From assembly GCF_003096555.1 (NCBI RefSeq), contig NZ_QEKM01000001.1, positions 248,001 through 312,000 on the forward strand: 64,000 bases of DNA, written 5' to 3'. Shown here one piece after another: positions 33,321-43,722 of the stretch (position 1 is its first letter; each line of letters opens with the position of its first letter). Below the pieces are notes generated by a model, which worked only from the letters and a program-made list of their open reading frames with translations, was not told the DNA's origin and made no database searches. This DNA is from Simplicispira sp. 125. GTDB taxonomy: Bacteria; Pseudomonadota; Gammaproteobacteria; Burkholderiales; Burkholderiaceae_C. The translations under genes and the position numbers were made by a program.

Positions 33321-35180
33321 ATGCCAGCCTACCGTTCCAAAACTTCCACCGCCGGACGCAACATGGCCGGTGCGCGTGCCCTGTGGCGCGCCACCGGCAT
33401 GAAAGATGATGACTTCCAGAAGCCCATCATCGCGGTCGTCAATTCCTTCACACAGTTCGTGCCTGGACATGTGCACCTCAAGGACATGGGGCAACTGGTG
33501 GCGCGCGAGATCGAGGCCGCAGGCGGCGTGGCCAAGGAGTTCAACACCATTGCCGTGGACGACGGCATTGCCATGGGCCACGACGGCATGCTGTACTCGC
33601 TACCCAGCCGCGACATCATTGCCGACTCGGTCGAGTACATGGTCAATGCCCACTGCGCCGACGCCATGGTGTGCATCTCCAATTGCGACAAGATCACCCC
33701 CGGCATGCTCATGGCCGCCATGCGCGTCAATATTCCCGTGGTGTTCGTGTCGGGCGGCCCCATGGAGGCGGGCAAGGTCCAGCTGGCCACGCCAGGCACG
33801 CACTCCCTGACGTTCAAAAAACTCGACCTGATCGACGCCATGGTGATGGCGGCTGATGACACAGCGTCCGACGCCGACGTGGCTGAGGTGGAGCGCAGCG
33901 CCTGCCCCACCTGCGGCTCCTGCTCGGGCATGTTCACCGCCAACTCCATGAACTGCCTGACCGAGGCCCTGGGCCTCTCGCTGCCCGGCAACGGCACCAC
34001 GCTGGCGACGCACTCCGACCGTGAACAGCTGTTCAAGCGCGCCGGGCGCTTGGTGGTGGACCTGTGCAAACGTTACTACGAGCAAGAGGACAGCAGCATC
34101 CTGCCGCGCTCCATGGGCTTCAAGGCATTTGAGAACGCCATGACGCTGGACATTGCCATGGGCGGCTCGACCAACACCATCCTGCACATTTTGGCGATTG
34201 CGCAAGAGGCCGAGATCGACTTCACCATGGCCGACATTGACCGCCTCTCGCGCGTTGTGCCGCAGCTGTGCAAAGTGGCGCCCAATACCGACAAGTACCA
34301 CATTGAAGACGTGCACCGCGCTGGAGGCATCATGGCCATCCTGGGTGAGCTCGACCGCGCAGGCAAGCTGCACACCGATACACCCACGGTGTACGCAAAG
34401 ACCCTGAAGGATGCGCTGGACGAGTGGGATATTGCCCGCAACCCGTCGGATGCCGTCAAAACCTTCTATATGGCTGGCCCGGGTGGCATCCCTACCCAGA
34501 CGGCCTTCAGCCAGAGCACCCGCTGGCCCAGCCTGGACCTGGACCGCGCCCAGGGGTGCATTCGCTCCGGCGAGCATGCTTTTTCGCAAGAGGGTGGCCT
34601 GGCCGTGCTGGTGGGCAACATTGCGCTCAAGGGGTGCGTGGTTAAAACGGCAGGTGTGGATGACGCACTGATGGTGTTTGAAGGCCCGGCCCACGTGACC
34701 GAATCGCAAGACGAAGCGGTGGCCAATATTCTGGACGACAAGGTCAAGGCGGGCGACATCGTGATCGTGCGCTACGAAGGCCCCAAAGGCGGCCCCGGCA
34801 TGCAAGAGATGCTCTACCCCACCAGCTACATCAAGTCCAAAGGCCTGGGCAAAGCCTGTGCACTGCTGACCGACGGGCGCTTCTCCGGCGGAACCTCGGG
34901 TCTGTCCATTGGCCATGCCTCACCCGAGGCCGCAGCCGGTGGTGCGATTGGCCTGGTGCGCAATGGTGACCGCATCCGCATCGATATCCCGAACCGCAGC
35001 ATCAACGTGCTGGTGTCCGATGAAGAACTGGCCAAACGCCGCGCCGAACAGGATGCCAAGGGCTGGAAGCCTGCCCAGCCGCGCCCGCGCAAGGTGTCGG
35101 CTGCACTCAAGGCCTATGCCAAGCTGGTGATGTCGGCAGACAAGGGCGCGGTGCGCGACTTGTCGCTGCTGGACGACTGA
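33321..35180 (+). CDS. ilvD: Dihydroxy-acid dehydratase
   Basis: A 619-residue iron-sulfur enzyme of valine/isoleucine synthesis (2,3-dihydroxy acid to 2-keto acid). Cluster-binding cysteines are seen in [13 protein letters not shown] near residue 122 and [20 protein letters not shown] near 195. The Mg/Lys region SCSGMF and the C-terminal [27 protein letters not shown] are the IlvD signatures. The length is normal for the bacterial 4Fe-4S type. The ATG at 33321 follows the family N terminus [26 protein letters not shown]. It ends at a strong terminator. Confidence 0.97.
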   Translation: MPAYRSKTSTAGRNMAGARALWRATGMKDDDFQKPIIAVVNSFTQFVPGHVHLKDMGQLVAREIEAAGGVAKEFNTIAVDDGIAMGHDGMLYSLPSRDIIADSVEYMVNAHCADAMVCISNCDKITPGMLMAAMRVNIPVVFVSGGPMEAGKVQLATPGTHSLTFKKLDLIDAMVMAADDTASDADVAEVERSACPTCGSCSGMFTANSMNCLTEALGLSLPGNGTTLATHSDREQLFKRAGRLVVDLCKRYYEQEDSSILPRSMGFKAFENAMTLDIAMGGSTNTILHILAIAQEAEIDFTMADIDRLSRVVPQLCKVAPNTDKYHIEDVHRAGGIMAILGELDRAGKLHTDTPTVYAKTLKDALDEWDIARNPSDAVKTFYMAGPGGIPTQTAFSQSTRWPSLDLDRAQGCIRSGEHAFSQEGGLAVLVGNIALKGCVVKTAGVDDALMVFEGPAHVTESQDEAVANILDDKVKAGDIVIVRYEGPKGGPGMQEMLYPTSYIKSKGLGKACALLTDGRFSGGTSGLSIGHASPEAAAGGAIGLVRNGDRIRIDIPNRSINVLVSDEELAKRRAEQDAKGWKPAQPRPRKVSAALKAYAKLVMSADKGAVRDLSLLDD

Positions 35181-35204
35181 TTCGGCGCATCCAGGTCCAT
35201 CTAA

Positions 35205-35240
35205 AAAATGCCGTTCCAGCGAATGCTGAGACGGCATTTT
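35205..35240 (+). terminator. Terminator after ilvD
   Basis: Stem AAAATGCCGT (35205-35214) / ACGGCATTTT (35231-35240), ten perfect pairs with a 16-bp loop and a T-run on the + strand and A-run before it. Confidence 0.85.
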
Positions 35241-35310
35241 GCTATCTTATGAATAGCTTGTTGCGCTTATGGGGTAAGCGTTAGAGGCCAATTTGACTGA
35301 TATTTTTAGC
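35237..35310. repeat. Dispersed GCTAT stem-loop repeat, copy 5 (ilvD-bfr spacer)
   Basis: The sequence is GCTATCTTATGAATAGCTTG, CGCTTATGGGGTAAGCG, then TTAGAGGCCAATTTGACTGA and TATTTTT. This is the clearest long-form copy in the window. It overlaps the end of the ilvD terminator and precedes the bacterioferritin stop codon. Confidence 0.8.
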
Positions 35311-35324
35311 CGTTGTCAGATCAG

Positions 35325-35801
35325 TCAGGACGATGCTCCGGTCTGGCTCTGAAGGTAGTTCTCCAGACCGATCTTCTCGATCAGGCCCAGTTGCTTTTCC
35401 AGCCAGTAGGCATGGTCTTCCTCGGTGTCGCGCAATTGGGCCAGCAGCAAGTCGCGGCCCACGTAGTCGGCCACGCTCTCGCACAGCGCCATGCCTTTTT
35501 GCAGGGCTGCGCGCACCTCGTACTCCAGTGCCAGGTCTTTTTGCAGCATTTCGGGCACGGTACGGCCAAAAGCAAACTCTCTGGGCCGCATGTCGGGCGT
35601 ACCGCCCAGGAACAGGATGCGGCGCAGCAGGGCATCGGCGTGCTGCGTTTCTTCCTGCATCTCGTGGTCCATGCGGGCAAACAGGCGGGTAAGGCCCAGG
35701 TCTTCATAGATGCGTGAGTGGATGAAGTACTGGTCGCGCGCTGCCAACTCACCGCGCAGCAGTTCCTTGAAATAAGCGATGACTTCGGGGTGGCCTTGCA
35801 T
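35325..35801 (-). CDS. bfr: Bacterioferritin
   Basis: A 158-residue four-helix iron-storage protein. The diiron ferroxidase ligands are in [19 protein letters not shown] (Glu18-type), [16 protein letters not shown] (Glu51/His54-type) and [14 protein letters not shown] (Glu127/His130-type). A Met in the ARMDHEM segment is at the usual haem-ligand position. The start at 35801 is preferred because GGAGGAAACACT lies before it; upstream in-frame codons are spurious. The gene diverges from lgt, with 59 bp between the start codons. No Fur box was recognised. Confidence 0.93.
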   Translation of the reverse strand: MQGHPEVIAYFKELLRGELAARDQYFIHSRIYEDLGLTRLFARMDHEMQEETQHADALLRRILFLGGTPDMRPREFAFGRTVPEMLQKDLALEYEVRAALQKGMALCESVADYVGRDLLLAQLRDTEEDHAYWLEKQLGLIEKIGLENYLQSQTGASS

Positions 35802-35860
35802 AGTGTTTCCTCCATTTCTGGTGCCAGTATCGCGCAGGCGCGGGCACAATACCGCCCAAC

Positions 35861-36676
35861 ATGCTGACATACCCCCACATTGATCCCGTCGCCTTGCAAC
35901 TGGGCCCGGTTGCCATCCACTGGTATGGCCTGACCTATCTCGCCGCCTTCGGATTGTTTATGTTCCTCGGCCTGCAGCGCCTGCGCCATGAACCCTTTGC
36001 ATCCATCACTGGCCCTGGCGCCTGGACGCGCAAAGACGTGGAGGACATTCTTTTCCTGGGCGTGATGGGCGTCGTGCTGGGCGGGCGCCTGGGCTACTGC
36101 CTGTTCTACAAGCCGGGCTATTACGCCAGCCATCCGCTGGAAATTTTCGCCATCTGGCAAGGTGGCATGAGCTTTCATGGCGGCCTGCTGGGCGTGATTG
36201 CCTCCATGCTGTGGTTTGCCCATTCACGCAAACGCCCCTGGATGCAGGTGGCGGATTTTGTGGCGCCTTGTGTACCCACGGGCCTGGCGGCGGGGCGGGT
36301 GGGCAACTTCATTAATGGGGAGCTGTGGGGGCGCTTTTCCAGCCCCGATCTGCCCTGGGGCATGGTGTTTGCGCAGAGCGGGTCCTTGCAGCCCCGGCAT
36401 CCCTCGCAGATTTACCAGTTTCTGCTGGAAGGATTGCTGCTGTTCGTTCTCTTGTGGCTCTACGCCCGCCGCGAACGCCCGCAGGGCCAGGTGGCCGCCG
36501 CGTTCCTGGTGGGGTATGGCGTGCTGCGTTTCATTGCCGAGTATTTCCGTGAACCCGACAGCTTTTTAGGGCTGTTGTCCCTGGGTATGAGCATGGGCCA
36601 GTGGCTGTGCCTGCCCATGGTCCTGGCAGGAACCGGGATGTGGCTGTATTGCGGCCGGCGTGCTGCGCGCAACTAG
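35861..36676 (+). CDS. lgt: Prolipoprotein diacylglyceryl transferase
   Basis: A 271-residue inner-membrane enzyme that moves diacylglycerol from phosphatidylglycerol to the lipobox Cys of prolipoproteins. The family motifs [11 protein letters not shown] near residue 20, [10 protein letters not shown] near 72, SFHGGLLGV near 105 and the Lgt signature [18 protein letters not shown] near 140 are present. About seven membrane helices can be seen. The end overlaps the stop of the opposite acyl-CoA ligase gene by 4 bp (convergent). Confidence 0.95.
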   Translation: MLTYPHIDPVALQLGPVAIHWYGLTYLAAFGLFMFLGLQRLRHEPFASITGPGAWTRKDVEDILFLGVMGVVLGGRLGYCLFYKPGYYASHPLEIFAIWQGGMSFHGGLLGVIASMLWFAHSRKRPWMQVADFVAPCVPTGLAAGRVGNFINGELWGRFSSPDLPWGMVFAQSGSLQPRHPSQIYQFLLEGLLLFVLLWLYARRERPQGQVAAAFLVGYGVLRFIAEYFREPDSFLGLLSLGMSMGQWLCLPMVLAGTGMWLYCGRRAARN

Positions 36677-38541
36677 ACCGGGTTCGCGGTATCGCGGTAA
36701 AGCGCTTCGATCTCGGCCGCGTACTGCCGCTGCACCACGTTGCGGCGGATTTTTTGCGTGGGCGTGAGGCAGCCGTTGTCGATGGAGAAGTCGTCCTGGA
36801 TGACGCTGAACTTGCGGATGTGGGCTACGCGCGCCTGCCGCGCGTTGACGGCATCGATTCCGCGCTGTAGTTCTTCGTGCACCTGGGGGCTTGTGCGCCA
36901 TTGCGCCAGCGTGCCTGGCAGGTCGTGCTGCTGCGCAAAGCTCTGCAGCACATCGGTTTTGAGCGTCAGCAGCGTGGCCAGGTAGTTGCGCGAGTCGCCC
37001 ACGACCACCGCATGCTCCACCAGGGGCAGGTTCATCAGATCGGCCTCGATGTTGCCGGGTGAGATGTTTTTGCCGCCCGAGGTGATGAGCAGGTCCTTCT
37101 TGCGGCCGGTCACGTAGATGAAACCGTCTTCGTCGATACGGCCCAGATCGCCGCTGTGCAGCCAGCCGTCCTGCAGCGTCTCGGCCGTGGCTTCCGGGCG
37201 GCCTTTGTAGCCCCTGAACACATTGGGCCCTTTGACGAGGATTTCGCCGTCTTCGGCAATGCGCACCTGTACGCCGGGCAGGGGCTTGCCTGCGGCTCCG
37301 ATGCGGATGAAGCCCGGCAGGCTGATGGCGGTGGGGCCACTGTCTTCCGACTGGCCATAGACCTCGCCAATGACCAAATCGAGGCTGGTGAAGAACTGCA
37401 GGTTCTCCACGGAGATCGGTGCAGCGCCCGAGAGCAGGATGCGCGCCTGGTCAAAACCCAGCGCCTTTTGCACCTTTTTGTGCACCAGCTTGCCCGCCAA
37501 GCGCTTTTTCATGTCCCGCCAGGCACCGGGCTCCTGTCCTTGCAAAGCCTTGGCATGCCAGTCGCGCCCGGCATGCAGCGCCCAGCGTGCCAGGGCCGCC
37601 TTGGTGCCGGTGGCGGCGTCCAGCTTGCTGGTAATGGCCGCCTGCATCTTCTCCCAGACACGGGGTACGCCAAAGAAGATGGTGGGGTGTACCTCCTGCA
37701 AATGCTCGCCCAGGGTCTCCAGCGAATTGGCGAAGTACACCTGATAGCCCGCCAATACATGGTTGCAGATGGCCCCCATTTGTTCGGCCACATGGGCCAG
37801 CGGCAGGTAGGAAATCAAACGGTCTTGTGGCGTCACCGCGAACGCGGCCGAGAGCCCGGCCGAGGTCCAGCTCAGGTTGGCATGGCTCAGCTCTACGGCT
37901 TTGGGGTGGCCCGTGGTGCCGGAGGTGTAGATCAGCGTGGCAATGCCGCTTTCTTCAATGGCGTCCAGGCGCCGCTGCACCTCGCCATCGTGCTCCATGT
38001 CGGCGCCAAGCGCCATGAAAGCCTCCCAGTCCATGGGAGGGTTGATGCCATTGGAGGCCTGTGCGGGCAGTTCAGTGCTGGCGCGCCGCATCATCACCGT
38101 GGCGCGCAGGCGGGACAGGGATTGGGGCTCCGCTGCCGCCTTCTGCCACTGCTGCGGGTTTTCCACCAACAGAACCGCACAGCCACTGTGCTCCACGATG
38201 TAGGCGATTTCGTTGGCCGCGCTGCTCCAGTAAATGCCGGCCGCCACGCCGCCCACCATCATCGCTGCGAGATCCATCGTGGTCCATTCGGGCCGGTTGA
38301 AGCCCAGGATGCACACGGCGTCGCCCGGCTGCACACCCAGCGCCACCAGGGCGCGCGCGGCCTGGCGCACCTGGGCGGCATAGTCGCCCCAATTCGTGGC
38401 CTGCCAGCCAGTGGCATCGCGCACGTAGTAGGCGGGATGCGTGGGCTGGCGCGCAGCGGTGCGCAAAAGGCGTGCAGGAATGCTGGCGAACTGGCTGTCG
38501 CGGGCCGCCAGGGGCGCCTTGCGCGCGTCGGTGATGGGCAT
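36673..38541 (-). CDS. AMP-dependent long-chain acyl-CoA synthetase
   Basis: A 622-residue adenylating ligase of the long-chain/bubblegum-like class. The ATP motif is [22 protein letters not shown] near residue 200, the A5 region [15 protein letters not shown] near 375 (Glu of GxSE), A7 [38 protein letters not shown] near 455, and the late Lys in [12 protein letters not shown]. It activates a carboxylic acid to its CoA thioester. It is the last gene of the carboxylase cluster, 90 bp after the BKACE gene, so it may feed the pathway with its acyl-CoA substrate. AAGGAGACAAAAAAC precedes the ATG. Confidence 0.9.
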   Translation of the reverse strand: MPITDARKAPLAARDSQFASIPARLLRTAARQPTHPAYYVRDATGWQATNWGDYAAQVRQAARALVALGVQPGDAVCILGFNRPEWTTMDLAAMMVGGVAAGIYWSSAANEIAYIVEHSGCAVLLVENPQQWQKAAAEPQSLSRLRATVMMRRASTELPAQASNGINPPMDWEAFMALGADMEHDGEVQRRLDAIEESGIATLIYTSGTTGHPKAVELSHANLSWTSAGLSAAFAVTPQDRLISYLPLAHVAEQMGAICNHVLAGYQVYFANSLETLGEHLQEVHPTIFFGVPRVWEKMQAAITSKLDAATGTKAALARWALHAGRDWHAKALQGQEPGAWRDMKKRLAGKLVHKKVQKALGFDQARILLSGAAPISVENLQFFTSLDLVIGEVYGQSEDSGPTAISLPGFIRIGAAGKPLPGVQVRIAEDGEILVKGPNVFRGYKGRPEATAETLQDGWLHSGDLGRIDEDGFIYVTGRKKDLLITSGGKNISPGNIEADLMNLPLVEHAVVVGDSRNYLATLLTLKTDVLQSFAQQHDLPGTLAQWRTSPQVHEELQRGIDAVNARQARVAHIRKFSVIQDDFSIDNGCLTPTQKIRRNVVQRQYAAEIEALYRDTANPV

Positions 38542-38631
38542 GTTTTTTGTCTCCTTGGCTTTTGTTTATTCAGCGCGGCGTCGCCGCGCTTGGCCTGGCC
38601 CTTCTATGGGGCCTTGGCTTGACCACCGTTG

Positions 38632-39510
38632 TCAGGCTTTCAGCCCAAGCATCTGCCGCGCCTCAGCGGGCGATGCGATGCCGCGCCCGGCGTTCTGCGC
38701 GCATTGCGCCAGGGCCTCGATGAGCGGGCCGTTGCCGCCAGCGCGGCTGCCGTCCGGCAGGTAGAAGGTGTCTTCCAGCCCGGTGCGCAGCATGCCGCCC
38801 ATGTCGGCGGTTTTTTGGTGCACAGGCCAGATTTCCTGGCGGCCGATCAGCGTGGCCTGCCAAACGGCGCCCGGTGCCATCCACTGGGGCAGCAGCTCCA
38901 GCAATTGCGCATCGCAGGGCATGCCCGAGGCCACGCCCATCACCAGGTTGTATTCGGGGCGGCCCATCTCGGGCCTCAGCATGCCGTTCTTGATGTACAT
39001 GGTGGTCGAGCGCACGATGCCCACGTCGAAACACTCGAACTCGGGGTGCGTGCCGCACTCGGCCATGACGTCAAGAAACTGCTGCACCTTGGCCACCGGG
39101 TTGTCGAACACCATGGGCGGCCAGGCCCAGGTGCCGTCTTCCTTGAGCTTGAGGTAGTTCAGGCTGCCCGCGTTGCAGGCAGCGATTTCGGGGCGCACGC
39201 GGCGGATGCAGGCGAGTGGCCCGCTGATGTCCTTGCCGACGACGCCGGTGGTCAGGTTGATGATGACGCCCGGGCAGGCCTGGCGGATGGCGTCCACAAT
39301 TTCTTGTGCCACATCGGGGTCCCAGCTGGGCATGTGGCCCATGCCTTCTTGCTGGGAGCGGATGTGCACATGCATGATGGAAGCACCGGCATCAAATGCC
39401 TGGCGGGCCTGTGCGGCCATCTGCTCGGGCGTGACGGGTACGGGATGCTGCAAGGGGTTGGTCAGCACGCCGGTGAGGGCGCAGGTCAGGATGGCTTTGT
39501 TGTTGCTCAT
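38632..39510 (-). CDS. BKACE family beta-keto acid cleavage enzyme (DUF849)
   Basis: A 292-residue TIM-barrel enzyme of the beta-keto acid cleavage family, which splits a beta-keto acid with acetyl-CoA to give acetoacetate and an acyl-CoA. Family marks are ILTCALTGVLTNPLQHPVPVTPEQMA at the N terminus, the metal-binding SIMHVHIRSQQEG near residue 45, INLTTGV near 83, and the closing region LEDTFYLPDGSRAGGNGPLIEALAQCAQNAGRGIASPAEAR. The start overlaps the biotin carboxylase stop by 4 bp (ATGA), so it belongs to the same operon. Substrate specificity is unknown. Confidence 0.9.
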   Translation of the reverse strand: MSNNKAILTCALTGVLTNPLQHPVPVTPEQMAAQARQAFDAGASIMHVHIRSQQEGMGHMPSWDPDVAQEIVDAIRQACPGVIINLTTGVVGKDISGPLACIRRVRPEIAACNAGSLNYLKLKEDGTWAWPPMVFDNPVAKVQQFLDVMAECGTHPEFECFDVGIVRSTTMYIKNGMLRPEMGRPEYNLVMGVASGMPCDAQLLELLPQWMAPGAVWQATLIGRQEIWPVHQKTADMGGMLRTGLEDTFYLPDGSRAGGNGPLIEALAQCAQNAGRGIASPAEARQMLGLKA

Positions 39511-41507
39511 GGTGTGGTCTCTTCGGTGGTGAGTTCAAGTTCTGCGAGCACGCTGCCTGCAGCCACGCTGCCTTTGAGCGCTGCATGCAGGGCGGTAACG
39601 GTGCCATCAGCGCGGGCGCTGAGCCACATTTCCATCTTCATGGCCTCTACGCAGAGCAGGGGCTGGCCTGCCTTGACCTGGTCGCCCACGGCCACGGAGA
39701 TGGCGCAGACGGTACCTGCCACGGGCGAGCGCAGTTTGCGCGGGTCAAGGGCCTGGTCGGTTTGCGGGAAGGGTGATTTTTCTTCGAACACAAACACCGC
39801 AGCGCCCAAGGCCAGCGTGACCCGGCCACCGTGCAGCAAGCACAGGGCCTGCCGCTGCACACCGCCCCGGCGGTAGTGCAGGCGGTGGTCTTGCAAGGCA
39901 ATGTGCTCAAAGTCGAAGGCCTCGCCGCTGGCCAGCTCCACCGTCACCCGCGCACCGTGGGGGCGGATGCGCACGGCCTGGCTTTCGGCCGTGCCTTGCA
40001 AAGCCAGCGTGGTGCTCCAGGCGGCCACGCTGTCGGGCCGCAAGGCGTCCGAGGTTTGCGCCACCAGTGCAGCAGCAGCCAGGGCCCAGGTATTGGCGTC
40101 CGCTTGCGGCGCTTGCAGCAGAGCAACGCCTTCCTGCATCCATTGGTCGATGGTCGCGGTGTGCATGCGCGCTGCGCGAAAGTCGGGGTGGTCCAACAGA
40201 TCGCGCAGGAAGCGTGCGTTGTTGCGCACCCCCAGCAGCGGGCTGTCTTCCAGTGCGGCCATCAGGCGGCGGATAGCGTCGTTGCGGTCGCGGCCGTGCG
40301 CGATCAGCTTGGCCACCATGGGGTCGTACCAGGGGGTGATGGAGCCACCTTCCCGAATGCCAGCGTCAATGCGCACCTCGCCAAAGGCGCATTGCCCCCG
40401 TGCACGGCCTGCCAGGGCGAGCTCGGGGCGCCAGAACTGCACCGGGCCGGTCTGCGGGGCAAAGCCGTTGTAGGGGTCTTCGGCGTAGAGCCGCACCTCG
40501 ATGGCGTGGCCGTCGAGGCGGATGTCCTGCTGCTGCAGCGGCAGGGGTTCGCCCGCTGCCACGCGCAACTGCCACTCGACCAGATCCAGGCCGGTGATGC
40601 ATTCGGTCACCGGGTGCTCCACCTGCAGACGGGTGTTCATTTCCAGGAAGTAGTGGCGGTTTTCGCTGTCCACGATGAACTCCACCGTGCCCGCGCCGCG
40701 GTAGCCCACCGCCAGGGCGGCGGCCACGGCGTCTGCGCCCATCTGCGCGCGCATCTGCGGCGAGACGATGGGGGAGGGCGCTTCTTCAATGACCTTCTGG
40801 CGGCGGCGCTGCGCGGTGCAGTCGCGCTCGCCCAGGTGCACGGCGTTGCCATGCGCGTCGGCAAACACTTGGATCTCGATATGGCGCCCGCCTTCAATCA
40901 GGCGCTCCAGCATCAGTGAGCCGTCGCCAAACGCGCTGGTGGCTTCGCGCCGGGCTCCCGCCAAGGCTTCGGGCACCTCGGCCAGGTCACGCACCAGGCG
41001 CATGCCGCGACCGCCGCCGCCGTTCACGGCCTTGACGAGCAAAGGGGCTTGCAAGCGGGCGGCTTCGCGCAGCAGGCATTCGTCGCTCTGGTCTTCGCCC
41101 AGGTAGCCAGGCGCGCAGGGCACACCGGCGTCGACCATGCGCCGCTTGGCGACGGCCTTGTCGCCCATGGCCGTAATGGCCGATGCGGGTGGGCCGATGA
41201 AGACGAGACCGGCGCCCGCGCACGCCTGCGCAAAATCGGCGCGCTCGGACAGGAAGCCGTAGCCCGGGTGCACCGCATCGGCGCCGGTGAGGCGCGCGGC
41301 TTGCAACAAGGCATCGATCGACAGATAACTTTCGGTCGCCGGTGCCGGGCCGATGTGCACCGATTCATCGGCCAGGGCGACATGGGGAGCTTGGGCATCG
41401 GCGTCGGAATGCACGGCGACGGTGCGGTAGCCGAGTGCGCGAGCGGTCTTAATAACCCTGCAAGCGATCTCCCCCCGGTTTGCAATCAGTATTTTCGAAA
41501 AAGTCAT
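39507..41507 (-). CDS. Acyl-CoA carboxylase biotin carboxylase/biotin carrier subunit (AtuF/LiuD-like)
   Basis: A 666-residue alpha subunit of a biotin-dependent acyl-CoA carboxylase. The biotin carboxylase domain covers about residues 1-450 (ILIANRGEIACRVIKTARALG; ATP loop AVNGGGGRGMRLV; EMNTRLQVEHPVTECITGLDLVEWQL). A linker and a C-terminal biotinyl domain follow, with the biotin Lys in LCVEAMKMEMWLSA near 627. The architecture equals that of methylcrotonyl-, geranyl- or propionyl-CoA carboxylase alpha chains. The ATG overlaps the hydratase stop by 4 bp. The partner beta subunit is at 43723-45345. The gene order argues for an Atu-type (geranyl-CoA-like) rather than Liu-type role, but the substrate is not proven. 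Confidence 0.92.
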   Translation of the reverse strand: MTFSKILIANRGEIACRVIKTARALGYRTVAVHSDADAQAPHVALADESVHIGPAPATESYLSIDALLQAARLTGADAVHPGYGFLSERADFAQACAGAGLVFIGPPASAITAMGDKAVAKRRMVDAGVPCAPGYLGEDQSDECLLREAARLQAPLLVKAVNGGGGRGMRLVRDLAEVPEALAGARREATSAFGDGSLMLERLIEGGRHIEIQVFADAHGNAVHLGERDCTAQRRRQKVIEEAPSPIVSPQMRAQMGADAVAAALAVGYRGAGTVEFIVDSENRHYFLEMNTRLQVEHPVTECITGLDLVEWQLRVAAGEPLPLQQQDIRLDGHAIEVRLYAEDPYNGFAPQTGPVQFWRPELALAGRARGQCAFGEVRIDAGIREGGSITPWYDPMVAKLIAHGRDRNDAIRRLMAALEDSPLLGVRNNARFLRDLLDHPDFRAARMHTATIDQWMQEGVALLQAPQADANTWALAAAALVAQTSDALRPDSVAAWSTTLALQGTAESQAVRIRPHGARVTVELASGEAFDFEHIALQDHRLHYRRGGVQRQALCLLHGGRVTLALGAAVFVFEEKSPFPQTDQALDPRKLRSPVAGTVCAISVAVGDQVKAGQPLLCVEAMKMEMWLSARADGTVTALHAALKGSVAAGSVLAELELTTEETTP

Positions 41508-42331
41508 GCCGGAACCCAAGTCGGTTTGCGTTTCTGCAGAAATGCGCTGGTGCCTTCCTGGCCTTCGGGGCCTTGCACAGCGCGTGAGAAGAGCGCTGCA
41601 GCCTCGTCCACCAAATCGGCGGGAGGGTTCCAGCGCGCCTTGGCCATCAGCGCCTTGGTGGCGGCCAGGGCCCCGGGTGCGCAGGCCAGAATGTCGGCCA
41701 GCACGGCCTGTACGGCACTGTCCACTTCGGTGGTTTGCACCTGCTGGTGCACGAGGCCAATGGCCAGGGCTTGTGCCGCATCCAATCGCCCGCCGGTGAC
41801 GGCCAGGCGCTTGGCCTGGGAGTAGCCCAGCCGCTCGACGAGGAAAGGTGCAATCTGCGCGGGTACCACGCCGAGCGCAGTTTCCGGCAGTCGGAAGTGG
41901 GCCGTTTCGGTGGCAATGGCCACATCGGCCACGCAGGCCAGACCAAAGCCGCCGCCCATCACCGTGCCCTCCAGCACCGCCACCACGGCCAGCGGCGTGT
42001 CGGCAAAAGCCGCGCACATGCGGCCGAAAGCGGCGTTGACCTCGGCCACAGGATCGTGGACAAGGTCGGTGCCCGTTGGCGATTCCAGGGCGCGCATGCG
42101 GGCCATGGCCATGTCCTTGAGGTCGCCCCCCGCGCAGAAATGCCCGCCCGCGCCGCGCAACACCACCACGCGGGTGGGGTGGGCGCTGCCCACGCTGGCT
42201 TCGGCCTGCGCCAGGGCGCGCCGCAGCTCCTCCACCATGGCCAGCGACATGGCATTGCGCACGTCGGGACGGTTCAAGGTGATTTTGAGCACGGGGCCCG
42301 TAGATACGGCGCTAATAGCTATAAAAGACAT
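41504..42331 (-). CDS. Enoyl-CoA hydratase/isomerase family protein (AtuE-like position)
   Basis: A 275-residue crotonase. Oxyanion segments are GAGGHFCAGGDLKDMAMARM near residue 77 and GTVMGGGFGLACVADVAIA near 125. The first catalytic Glu is replaced (GGFGL), whereas the second is kept (LPETALGVVPAQIAPFL), a pattern met in methylglutaconyl/isohexenylglutaconyl-CoA hydratases. Between the dehydrogenase and the biotin carboxylase it holds the place of AtuE. The first 13 residues (MSFIAISAVSTGP) are encoded by a copy of the dispersed repeat, so the native start may have been lost; no alternative start upstream has a clear ribosome binding site. Confidence 0.87.
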   Translation of the reverse strand: MSFIAISAVSTGPVLKITLNRPDVRNAMSLAMVEELRRALAQAEASVGSAHPTRVVVLRGAGGHFCAGGDLKDMAMARMRALESPTGTDLVHDPVAEVNAAFGRMCAAFADTPLAVVAVLEGTVMGGGFGLACVADVAIATETAHFRLPETALGVVPAQIAPFLVERLGYSQAKRLAVTGGRLDAAQALAIGLVHQQVQTTEVDSAVQAVLADILACAPGALAATKALMAKARWNPPADLVDEAAALFSRAVQGPEGQEGTSAFLQKRKPTWVPA

Positions 42332-42337
42332 AGCATT
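42296..42337 (-). repeat. Dispersed GCTAT stem-loop repeat, copy 6 (inside hydratase 5' end)
   Basis: On the minus strand GCTATGTCTTTTATAGCTAT is followed by AGCGCCGTATCTACGGGC. It supplies the start codon and the first codons of the hydratase gene. Its frame and the decoded text (IAxxAxSTG) equal those of the copy in mltB. Confidence 0.75.
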
Positions 42338-42439
42338 TGTTGCTTGTTGTTGATGAGGGCATCGCACTTTGTCTTGTGCGCAGCGTGTGATTGGACGCGG
42401 CCCAGGCCAGGGCTCCCGCGCAAGGGCCGCCAGTGCCCT

Positions 42440-42527
42440 CCAGTACGGGCGCTGGGAGCGTCCCCCTGCCCGCATCGCCCAGCGATGCGAGAGCGGGGGG
42501 AAGCGGCGCAGCCGCTCAGGGGGGTGT
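42440..42527. repeat. GC-rich palindromic intergenic repeat
   Basis: The gap of about 195 bp between the hydratase and dehydrogenase genes holds GGGAGCG...CGCATCGCCCAGCGATGCG...GCGGCGCAGCCGC with runs of G and C, able to fold into several strong stems. A similar element follows the deacetylase gene at 22911-22985. No gene lies here. Confidence 0.5.
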
Positions 42528-43682
42528 TCATTTCTTCTTGCCGGGGAGGGTGCCTTCCAGCTTGCAGATGATGCCCAGCATGATCTCGTCGGCGCCGCCG
42601 CCGATGGAGATCAGGCGGCTGTCGCGGTAGGCCTGCGAGATCGGGTTGTCAAACGTAAAGCCCATGCCGCCCCAGTACTGCAGGCAGCTGTCGGTGACTT
42701 CTCGCGAGAGGCGCCCGGCCTTGAGCTTGGCCATGGAGGCGAGTTTGGTCACGTCCTTGCCCGCAACGTAGGATTCGACGGCGCGGTAGGTCAGCGCGCG
42801 CAGGCATTCCACCTCGGTGCGCAGCTCGGCCAGACGAAAGTGCACCACCTGGTTGTTCAGGATGGGCTGGCCAAACGTGTGGCGCTGGCGGGTGTATTCG
42901 ATGGTCTGGTCGATCAGCTTGTCCAGGGACCGCAGGCTGCTGGCCGCACCGTACAGGCGCTCTTCCTGGAACTGCAGCATCTGGAACATGAAGCCCGCAC
43001 CTTCCTGGCCAATCAGGTTGCGCTGGGGCACGCGCACGTTGTCGAAAAAGAGCTGCGCGGTGTCGCTCGAATGCATGCCGATCTTCTCGATCTTCTGGCG
43101 CGTGATGCCGAGTGCATCCATGGGCACCATGATGAGCGACTTGTTCGAGTGCACCGGCCCCTCGCTGGTGTTGGCCAGCAGGCAGCACCAGTCGGCCTGC
43201 ATGCCGTTGGTGATCCACATCTTGGAGCCGTTGATGACGTAATCGCCGCCGTCCTTTTTGGCCGTGGTCTTGAGCGCGGCCACGTCCGAGCCGCCGGTGA
43301 CTTCGCTCACGCCGATGCAGCCCACCATGTCGCCGGCAATCGCCGGGGCCAGGAATTCCTTGCGCAGTTCGTCCGAGCCAAAGCGCGCCAGCGCTGGGGT
43401 GCACATGTCGGTCTGCACGCCAATGGCCATGGGTACGCCGCCCACGTTGCAGTCGCCCAGCGCTTCGGCCATCACCATGGAGTAGCTGAAGTCCAGCCCC
43501 ATGCCGCCGAACTCGGTGGGGTACTTGATGCCCAGCAGGCCCAGGTCGCCCATCTTTTTGAAGAGCTCGCGCGCGGGGAAGATGCCTGCCTTTTCCCATT
43601 CGGCCGTGAAGGGGTTGATCTCGTTGGCGACAAACTTGCGCACGGTGTCGGAAATCTGCTCGTGCTCGGGGGTGAATTGCAT
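42528..43682 (-). CDS. Acyl-CoA dehydrogenase (AtuD/citronellyl-CoA dehydrogenase-like)
   Basis: A 384-residue acyl-CoA dehydrogenase of ordinary length. MQFTPEHEQISDTVRKFVANEINP at the start, the FAD/substrate motif GCIGVSEVTGGSDVAALKTTAKK near residue 122, YVINGSKMWITNG near 150 and RLYGAASSLRSLDKLIDQTIEYTRQRHTFGQPILNNQ near 250 define the family. LQYWGGMGFTFDNPISQAYRDSRLISIGGGADEIMLGII closes it. By gene order it corresponds to AtuD. Electrons would pass to the EtfAB encoded at 25-27 kb. The ATG at 43682 has CTGGAGAAAACACC before it; the upstream in-frame extension is not real. Confidence 0.92.
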   Translation of the reverse strand: MQFTPEHEQISDTVRKFVANEINPFTAEWEKAGIFPARELFKKMGDLGLLGIKYPTEFGGMGLDFSYSMVMAEALGDCNVGGVPMAIGVQTDMCTPALARFGSDELRKEFLAPAIAGDMVGCIGVSEVTGGSDVAALKTTAKKDGGDYVINGSKMWITNGMQADWCCLLANTSEGPVHSNKSLIMVPMDALGITRQKIEKIGMHSSDTAQLFFDNVRVPQRNLIGQEGAGFMFQMLQFQEERLYGAASSLRSLDKLIDQTIEYTRQRHTFGQPILNNQVVHFRLAELRTEVECLRALTYRAVESYVAGKDVTKLASMAKLKAGRLSREVTDSCLQYWGGMGFTFDNPISQAYRDSRLISIGGGADEIMLGIICKLEGTLPGKKK

Positions 43683-43722
43683 GGTGTTTTCTCCAGAAAA
43701 AGGGGGGATCGGCGCAGGGTGC